Assembly: GCA_021234155.1 (NCBI GenBank)
Contig: JAJEKV010000011.1
Location: 4,031,069-4,095,068, forward strand
Source: Isoetes taiwanensis
Lineage: Eukaryota; Streptophyta; Lycopodiopsida; Isoetales; Isoetaceae
Reading direction: 5' to 3'
DNA: 64,000 nucleotides
In this document: positions 56,274 to 64,000 of the stretch, piece after piece
How the letters are laid out: every line of letters begins with the position of its first letter
Numbering within the stretch: the first letter of the stretch is position 1
Made by a program: the position numbers and the translations under genes
Notes under the pieces: model-generated
The model's database searches: none
Seen by the model: only the letters and a program-made list of their open reading frames with translations
What the model was told of the DNA's origin: nothing

Positions 56274-58602
56274 TTACTTGCAGGTAGGAAGAGGAATGCC
56301 ACAGAGGCCATCGTTATTTTCAAATGCTGATACGGGAAAACTGTTGATCACGCCTCCTTGAGGAATTTGTCCACTCAAATGGTTATTGGATACATTGAAG
56401 CTAGTCAATCGTGTCAAGTTCACAAAGACAGCAGGTATTTCTCCAAAGAATTGATTTCTGGACAAGTCCAATGTCTCAAATTCATTCATCCTGTTGCCAA
56501 TGAATCCTGGTATCTTGCCTTTGATCTTGTTCCCTGCCAAAGATAGATACCGCAAAGTGCTGAAAGTGTCTGCACCAGCATCAGGTCGATCTCCAATATA
56601 TTCTACACCTGTGAACTCATTATCCGATAAATCTACTGACCACATAAACCCGCTTTGGTGGAAGTCTACTGTGAAATTAAATCTGATAGTGCCCTGCAAC
56701 CTGTTTGCATGAAGATCCAGATAGGAAGGTCGAATCACAGAAAGCTCAGAAGAAAACTGATTGTTTGACAGATTTAAATTTGATATATTCAATATCCATG
56801 CTGGGATTCTTCCACTGAGCTCATTATTCTGAAGTTGCAAAGTGCTTAGAATGGGTGGTGTTGATTTTATTTCTGGAAGAGCGCCACTTAGCTTGTTGTT
56901 TGATATATCAGCGCTATATAAGCTGGAGAGTCTGGAAAAGGATGCTGGTAGGCTACCAGTGAGACTATTGTTTGAAATATCTAGAGTACTCAAGCTGAAA
57001 AGGTTACCAATCTCTGCAGGTAGTTGACCTGAAAGTTCATTGGAATTAATGTATAGATAGGTAAGGTTTTGAAGCTTACCCAGTTCTCGAGGTATACTTC
57101 CACTTAGCTTGTTGTCACTCAGCCGCACATCAGTAAGTTTTGCTAGGTTACCTAGCCCTTTAGGGATTGCGCCTGTTAAAGAGTTGGAGGAAAGATCCAG
57201 ATTTTCTAACAGAGAACATCTGACAATAGAATCAGGAATGTTTCCACTTATTCCACAACTTGTTATCCACACAACCTTCAACTTCTCCAATTTACCAAGG
57301 TCAGGTAAACTTCCTCCCAGACTACTTGAGCCAGTGATTTGCAGTGTCTGCAAGCTCTGCAAATTGGTAAAGCTTTTTGGAAAGCCACCACTTAAGCCTA
57401 AGCTATCAAATATGAGTTCGCGAAGTTTAACCAATTTTCCAAGTGACTCTGGGATCCCTCCAACAAGATGACCACTGAGATGAAGATACTGCAGATTTGA
57501 CAAACCACCAAGCCATGAAGGAACAGAACCTACAATGTTATTTAGTCCTGACAGATCTAATCTTTGCAGCTTATAAAGCTTAGAAAGAGAGGAGGGTATT
57601 TCTCCATTTAGTGCAGTATCACTGAGAGTAAGCTCTGTCAACTCTGAAAGACCTCCAAAGCATGCTGGAATAGTTCCTGTTAAATGTTCATTTCTACCAA
57701 GATCTAAGTACTGTAGCTTTGTCAGATTGCAGAGCTGAACAGGGATTTTCTGGCCAAAATTGTTGGCTCTTAGATCGAGATGCACTAGAGAAGAGAGTTT
57801 GCCAAGCTGCTCGGGGATCTTGCCATTCAATGCCATGCCCGAAAGATCAAGGTACTTCAGCTTATACATATCCCCGAAACAGCGTGGTATGACTCCAGAA
57901 ACAGATGTAGAGGATATAGATAGATAGTTCAGATGGTGAAGCTGGCACAGTACATGTAGATTGCCTTCTAGATTTGGATTTTCTGCCAAATCTAGAGCCT
58001 CCAGCTTTGTAAAATTGGCCAATTCTACTGGCAGAGAAGTATAGATGCGTGAGCCTCTCAGAGAAAGGTAGTTAAGTTCTGGAAGTTGAGCCAGTTCAAT
58101 TGGAAATGTTGAAAAAACCCTAGCATGTGATAAGTCGAGGAGCTGCAAGGATTGAAGGCGAAGAAGATATTTCGTGGCTGAATTAGATGTTGTATATAAA
58201 TCCGCCGAAGCAAATGACATATTCAAGGCGATCACATTTCCTCCGCTGTCAAACAAAGGAACCCAGTATATTGAAATGAGGAGGAAAGGCTCTTTGACAG
58301 ACATGATCAATAAAACATAACAGAGTTATCAAACAGCCAAGAGTTATATACCTGTTGCAAGTAACCCCAGTCCATTGACAGCAATCTGCACTCTTGTTCC
58401 AAGAGGGAAGAACTTTACCTTCACCAAACCTTAGTTTAAGACCGGATTTGAAACCTAGAAGTGCATGCCTGTCTGCTTTGTTACAGACAGTGGGAGATCC
58501 TGCGGCATAGGCTGTTAGCGCATTTAATAGAAATAAAATATGGAAGGCAGCAAGCCAATGCATGGTTTGACGATCCATTTCGAATACGAATATAAATCCC
58601 AT
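56274..58602 (-). CDS. LRR receptor-like protein, two exons, no membrane segment in the visible frame
   Basis: Exon 1 runs 58,602-58,352 and exon 2 58,245-56,274, with a 106-bp GT/AG intron; the join is in frame (GVTCN to SGGNVIALNMS). The start could be 58,602 or Met 9 at 58,578. A hydrophobic signal peptide (WLAAFHILFLLNALTAYA) leads to the LRRNT domain (CNKADRHALLGFKSGL, SADCCQWTGVTC), then over 20 plant-type LRRs with the LxxLxxLxLSxNxLxGxIP pattern, and a C-terminal cap (NNDGLCGIPLPTC). Such proteins sit at the cell surface and act in immunity or development with receptor kinases. The frame stops right after the cap, with no island domain or transmembrane helix. Its last codons AA|GTAACT look like a donor, so a further exon is possible. 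It is the best-preserved gene of the window. Confidence 0.88.
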
Positions 58603-61600
58603 TTTTGAAGACGAACTGACCTAGGTTCTCCTCACAGATAAGTTACAAAAAGAACGAACAACAGATAGCATTTTATAGTGAAACTGAAATGCTTTACTCT
58701 GTCTACTTGCCGCATCATCTGATTCTGGCCCCGCTTCATTTACGAAAGGAACTTGATTTTGCTAAGGTAAAATTAGGACGCATTTTCCCCCCTGCTAAAC
58801 CTGCGTATGTTGTCACATCTGACCCATTTTACCCATGTGATAAGAACAAAGAAAAATGCACTTGAATAAAATTGACCCATCCCGAAAAAACAGAAGACAG
58901 GAGTTCTTGGAACTGGCGCACCGCTTGGCCGCTTAGGGCTTTGCCTTACGGCACATGCCCATCCCTACATTCGGCCATGCCAGAGGAGATCGCCATGTTC
59001 TTTTTGGATGGTGGAGGGATGGGTAAGGGCAGCAACGACTCAATTGGAGCCAGCCAAAGGGATTTCTCCTGCTTTGATTTTGAGCAACAAGGATCGTGGC
59101 TTCATCCAGGTGATCCTTATTTCATCCTAATAATCTGGCAGGAACCTTCCTTCCTTTTCCACGTCTTGCTGGCAGAATGTACGTAGAATAGGAAGATGGA
59201 GACAACAAGTTCTGTTCCTTTATGTAGCTATGGCAGATTGATTAGTCAGATTTCAAGACTTGTTGGCATATTAGGTGTCTTCTCACAATTTATAATTTAA
59301 GGCTGGGCTCTGGAGAGTAGTCTAGTGGGTTGGGCTTAGGCCCTTTTTCCACACCAGTCGCAAAATATGGCTGTCATATACAATATACGACATCATTTGT
59401 GACTCCAGAGCTAAAAATGAGACACACAAATTTAAACTTACTTTTCCACTGCATGGTAGTCATAAAATATGACACTATTAAAATACTAGTGGAAAAGCAT
59501 GAAATTTTGAAATAAGACAGGTGTCTTATTTTACGGTGCGGGTAATCTCCCGGAATAAAATAAGACTCCATTTGGTATCCAAACCTATTCCGAACCTAAA
59601 TAAGACATGTCTTATTTTTGTAGTGGAAAAATGATTTACTTCTAAGACAATAGGTGGCCAAACATCATTGGATAAAATATGTGACTTTTAGAGATAAGAC
59701 TACTGTGGAAAAAAAACCTTATTCTAAGTCTAACCAGCTTCAAGATGATTGTTTGAAGTCTCTGTAATTTTTCCATCAATTTAAGGAATTTTGGATGATC
59801 AGGAGGTCATTTGGTTACAAAGAATCAGAACTTTAAAAGCCTGTGGCAGTTTTAAGAATAGTGTGGCAGCCTATATTCTATGTATATGTGGAGATTTTTA
59901 TGTATCCTAGCAGCTGTGATCAGTTTACTAGATCCGAAGTCTTGAAATTCAAGTGGCGGGAGACCTTGGATTTCATTTTATGATGGAGGGTTTGTGGATG
60001 GATAACTACTGAATTCTTACTTGTAAGTGAACATGATGATCTAGAGGCATCTCCAACAATGCACCATCTTTCGGATTACATTTTTAGGGCTGGGCTATGG
60101 TCTAGTTGGTATTCATTGGATTCAGATTTATGGCGAGCTAGGAGATTGCACTGCCTTTATAATGGGAATGTTCGTCTTCAGGCATAAGAGTTGGGTAATT
60201 ATTTGTCTACATGTCCTTTTTCTGTTTCCTCCCTTTCTTGGGCTTAATCTATATGTGGCCATTAAGGGTAACAGAAGCTGCTACAGTTGGGCTAACAAAT
60301 GGATCCGTTGTTGGAAACCATGGAGAGGTTCCTATAGTAATTGGTTTTAGCAGAAGAAGGATGGTTTACCACTATAGTATGTTGAAGCCGAAGAAGATGT
60401 TGAATGACTCCATTGGTAGTACTTAACTTGTCCATTCATTCTACTTTATGTTAGTAGTTTCTTATTTTTCCCTGGATCTTCTGGGTTCCCCCTAGATATT
60501 CAGGGTTTTTTATGTGCTGGAATTCTTCCAATATGATTCTTATGGAATTATGTATGTGCTGTAACTTTATATCATATGAATGAGTACAAAATCTACCGTG
60601 CCTTCCAAAAAAAGAGAAAAATGCACTTACTAAGTAGATCATGGCTTCTTACTTTGTCTATCTGTAGCATCATCTATTCGTTAGAGATTCTTGCCTTAGG
60701 AGTTTGATTTTGTAATTTGTTAACATTAACAGCTACGTTGTCACATCTCACCACAATGTATAAAAAGATTCAAACAAAGCACCCTGCAGTTGGCCTTTTT
60801 TCTTTTCTTTTTTTTTTTTTCTTTTTTAAGCAGATTATTATGAATCCAGCTCATTCTAGGACACTTTTCAGTGCCTGGCATCATCTTTTATGATGTGTCA
60901 TTATTGCTATACTTAGTGGAAATTGCAGTGTTGGCAAATGATACACTTTAATTTATCAACCATCCAATTATGGTTTGCTAGTTGATGAAATTGTTGTTTA
61001 TAACATAAGACTAGCAAACCAAGCCCAGGGTTGGAAACCTGTCAATGAAGAACCTGTAGATATGTGATTTGCGTGCATTTGGCATTTGGCGTAGGTTGGA
61101 AACGTGTCAATGAGATATATGTGATTTGCGTGCATTTGGCATTTGGCGTAGGTTGGAAACGTGTCAATGAGATATGTGCATACATTTGGCATCTTATATA
61201 TTTTTTTTTTTTTGGTCTTCTACTCAGCATGAGTCGCTATGAGGCACGTCATTAGCTTGTTTATGCGATTGCCATTATTTTTTGTTGTTTTCATAAGCCA
61301 AAGTTTATGATTGGTAGCATTTGTTAGAAACATCTTTGAACCATCACCTCTGCCCACATGCAATGCCTCAAAAGATATATTTAAGTATTCTTGTGCATAT
61401 GTACATAGTAAAACTGTCCAAACATTTGTAAACCATGAATCCAAAAGCAAAGCAATGGTAACCTAGATAAAGCAAATCGGTTACCTCTTGCCTGGTATGA
61501 AATTAATGTTTAAGGATTGTTATTAGAATCTTTAGATATTTCTTATTGCATATTTATGGTTGAGGTTGGTGCCTCAACGGATAATTTTAGATTGTCCTCT

Positions 61601-62468
61601 AGAATTATGAGCAGTGGTTGGTGCTATTGGGTTGAGGTTGGTGCCTCAATGGAAAATTTTGAGCAGTAGTTGATGCTACTGACTGAGGTTGACACCTCAA
61701 GAATGGTAAGAGTTGGTGCTCTTGTCCAAGTAAATGGAAAGAGTTGTTGCTCTTGTCCAAGAGAATGGAAAGAGTTGGTGCTCTTGTCCAAGAAAATGGA
61801 AAGAGTTGTTGCTCATGTCCAAGAGTTGTTGCTCATATCCAAGCGAATGGGATGGGTTGTTGCTCATATCTAAACAAGAAAAGGAGTGTTGGTACTCACC
61901 TATACAATTGAATTGGTGCGCAACTTGTAGTCGACAAGACTACAAGAGGATGCAGGTATAGTGTCAACCCTTGTGACAAGCCATAAATGTAGTGACAATT
62001 TTGTGTTGAATGCTACTAGCTTGGCATAAAGTGCTTGTATTGTGTCAAAATTGTGTCTGGTGCATAGCGTCAAGTATTTCGTCAAAGCAATGACCTCCTT
62101 TTTGTCATATTTTTGTCGCAATTTAAGTAAGTTATTGCAACAATTTTTAAACAATATTTTAGCTATGTTCTCTTAAGACTTATAACAAATTTTTATCCAA
62201 AATTTCATCATATTTCGATATAATTGTGAGAAGCATTTGTCAACTTTATATTGCAATTTAAGGAGGTTGTTGCAACAATTTTTGAGCAATATTATAACTA
62301 AGCCACTACAACCTTTTTCTGATATTTCTATACATCAATAGAGATATAGTACTACACCAGGGGATATTACTTGCAATAATCCAAGAATGATTTGGATATC
62401 CAAGAACCAGTCATATGAAGGGGAATATATAATGGTGAAGGGTACCTAGCAAAATCAAATGATTTGGG
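58603..62468. other. Upstream region of the LRR gene, with small repeats
   Basis: No protein-coding gene supported. A possible MITE lies at about 59,340-59,725, with CCTTTTTCCACACCAGT facing ACTACTGTGGAAAAAAAACC and internal AATAAGACATGTCTTATT motifs. Tandem repeats lie at 61,061-61,175 (about 57-bp unit, two copies and part of a third) and at 61,700-61,880. Runs of T occur at 60,805-60,825 and 61,201-61,214. Confidence 0.5.
61700..61880 (+). repeat. 33-bp minisatellite
   Basis: Units like GAGTTGKTGCTCTTGTCCAA followed by GARAATGGAAA occur about five times, the last ones shortened. Before it (61,560-61,700) a GAGGTTGGTGCCTCAA motif occurs three times. A + frame runs through the repeats but is only their consequence. 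Confidence 0.85.
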
Positions 62469-64000
62469 GCCTGTGACGTCCCCTACTCATATACGGTGCA
62501 CTCACCGTATACAAACAGGAGTTCATCCCCCATACCAGCTCCATGCTAATACAGGGCCCTCCACGTATCACTGCAACCTCGAAGAGTTCCAGTGGGAAGA
62601 ATGAAGGGGTCCTTCACCCTGTCTCCCTCAGGGCCTACCTAGCTGCGGAAGCGTAAACATACATGTCAGTAGTACATACATCAACATCATATGACCATCA
62701 CGAGGGATGGTCCTCCACATACCTGCATAGGCAAGGATCAGCACATCACATAGAGGGTCCTACCCAAGGCTCAGACTCAAGGGGATGACTGACGGCTTGG
62801 GTCTCCAGAGTTCATTGCAGACAGAATTCATGGCAATGGATTTGGCTGGCATAAGAACATGGCATTGGGTTGTCCACTCCATCCGCCCCTCCTGTGCACA
62901 CTTTGCAGAGTAGGTTGAAAAGTGTTGGGACCTGACTGTAGCCCGCCGGGTGCATAGCCAAAGGGGCTATTCCTGGGTTACATCTCCCCAGTCCCGTTGG
63001 GGCAGGTAGGGATCACTCCCTCCAGAGATCTACATGCTGACTCAAGGAGACTAGAGAGCCACTGCCCTTATTCGACTTGAACCCAATGGAAAGTGAACCC
63101 CACTTCACGGGTGTCGAGCCCATGCCTTGCCCACACTCAGTGGCAAGCCATTAGACCTAGTCCCAATGACCCCCGGTAGCACTAACACACCATAGGGGTC
63201 GTTCAAGAGTCAGAACACGAACCTCCTTATGAGCCAGTCTAGTCCCTTCACCCACAACCAGGTGTGGTTCTTGTACACAGGCCGAATCTACAGTGTGCTA
63301 GAGAGGCTAACTAGGAGCATCAACTACTAGGCTTGAGGTCTCTACCCCCCTTCCCAATACAAGGAGTTCACAGAAATACATCATCCATATACATCACAGA
63401 AGAACTAAAGAACAAGATCTAATCTATAGCATAGAGTTAGGTTCTTTAGTTAGTGCCTGGGATCTAGAGATCTGCTATGGGCGATTTAATAGGCTAAACC
63501 TACTGATTCCAAGACTAGAAGATGGTTTAGGCTATTAAATTGACAAAATACCTGATCCTTGAGTGGCTCCTCCTGATCTGAGTTCGACCATCCTGCTGAA
63601 ATGCTCGAATCAAGGGAAACTAATGATGCAATTCTCTCGGACAGCGTCTGGGAGGCGGTTTTGGCTCCTGGGGCAGCCAAAACAGAGCTCTAAAACTCTA
63701 AGGACGAAAACCTAGCAAGTTAGGGTTTTCCTACCCTAAATAGACATGGGGTTTAGGGCTAGGGTTTCCAATTACCCCTTTTGGCATGTGGGATAATTGG
63801 AAAGGGCCCACTTGCCTTTAATGGTTAGGTGGCAAAATGTGCCCACGTGGAAAGGTGTGCCCACATTAATGTGCACATGTGCACATTAATAACATATGTG
63901 CATACCTAGCAAGTTGCCCCTAGGGGCTACCTACCTGGCTATCCGTCGGCGTACACGTCGGTCGGAGTGGCGTGTACGCGTGACGAGGCAGTATAGTATA
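62469..64000. mobile_element. Probable LTR of a plant LTR retrotransposon, cut by the window end
   Basis: At 62,469 the sequence switches from AT-rich to GC-richer DNA beginning TGTGACGTCCCC, a start commonly seen in plant Ty3-type LTRs (TGTGACGTCC). No protease, reverse transcriptase, primer-binding site or second LTR is visible before 64,000, so orientation and identity stay open. Open frames are short and meaningless. Confidence 0.4.

Noticed and set aside
56358-57471. Frames on + inside the LRR gene
   Set aside because: Shadows of the repetitive LRR coding sequence on -.

Overview
The window looks like repeat-dense nuclear DNA of a land plant with a large genome. Recognisable host genes or gene pieces are of plant type: an LRR receptor-like protein, a CER1-type aldehyde decarbonylase, COP9 signalosome subunit 3, an ATL20-22-type RING-H2 protein, a PPR-like fragment and cytosolic asparaginyl-tRNA synthetase. 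Introns are spliceosomal (GT/AG). I cannot name the species; the DDE-like protein family seen here makes me lean to a non-flowering plant (fern, lycophyte, bryophyte or gymnosperm), but that is inference. No prokaryotic operon, phage or CRISPR locus is present.

Layout. 1-9.7 kb: two decayed LINEs of one family in opposite orientation (about 0.9-3.97 kb on +, 5.21-7.91 kb on -), both ending in an ATTCT pentanucleotide tail instead of poly(A). 9.7-22.8 kb: a third LINE (-) with the same kind of tail, split by an 11.46-kb element (11,080-22,537) that has 13-bp terminal inverted repeats and TTAA on both sides. Inside it are CER1-like and CSN3 exons, a 1,006-bp hAT-type element with an exact 8-bp target duplication, a Helitron-like 3' end, and two copies of a dimeric SINE-like repeat. 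22.8-27.6 kb: an array of stem-loops with changing stems and a constant core, a RING-H2 pseudogene, and several small inverted-repeat elements.

27,773-52,183: a 24.4-kb element bounded by 32-bp inverted repeats (29/32 identical) and a 7/8-bp target duplication. It holds two convergent gene pairs. In each pair the + gene encodes a coiled coil, a RING-like zinc motif, a basic linker and an FCP1/NIF-type HAD domain whose DxD is DVN, and the - gene encodes a DDE-transposase-like protein. The pairs are 28.1-34.0 (+) with 38.7-43.2 (-), and 45.1-47.8 (+) with 48.5-51.8 (-). Between the first two genes lie an asparaginyl-tRNA synthetase pseudogene and unidentified exons. The first transposase-like gene is nearly intact, with one in-frame TGA; the other three genes carry frameshifts, deletions or insertions. 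This element is the best candidate for an undescribed system: a large plant DNA transposon that carries a RING plus FCP1-like pseudophosphatase gene with its transposase.

52-64 kb: a PPR-like fragment, arrays of a GGAAGGGTTTCC motif, one well-formed LRR receptor-like gene (56,274-58,602, -), several short tandem repeats, and the beginning of what looks like a TGTGACGTCC-type LTR (62,469 to the window end). Most of the remaining sequence is AT-rich with no gene I can support.
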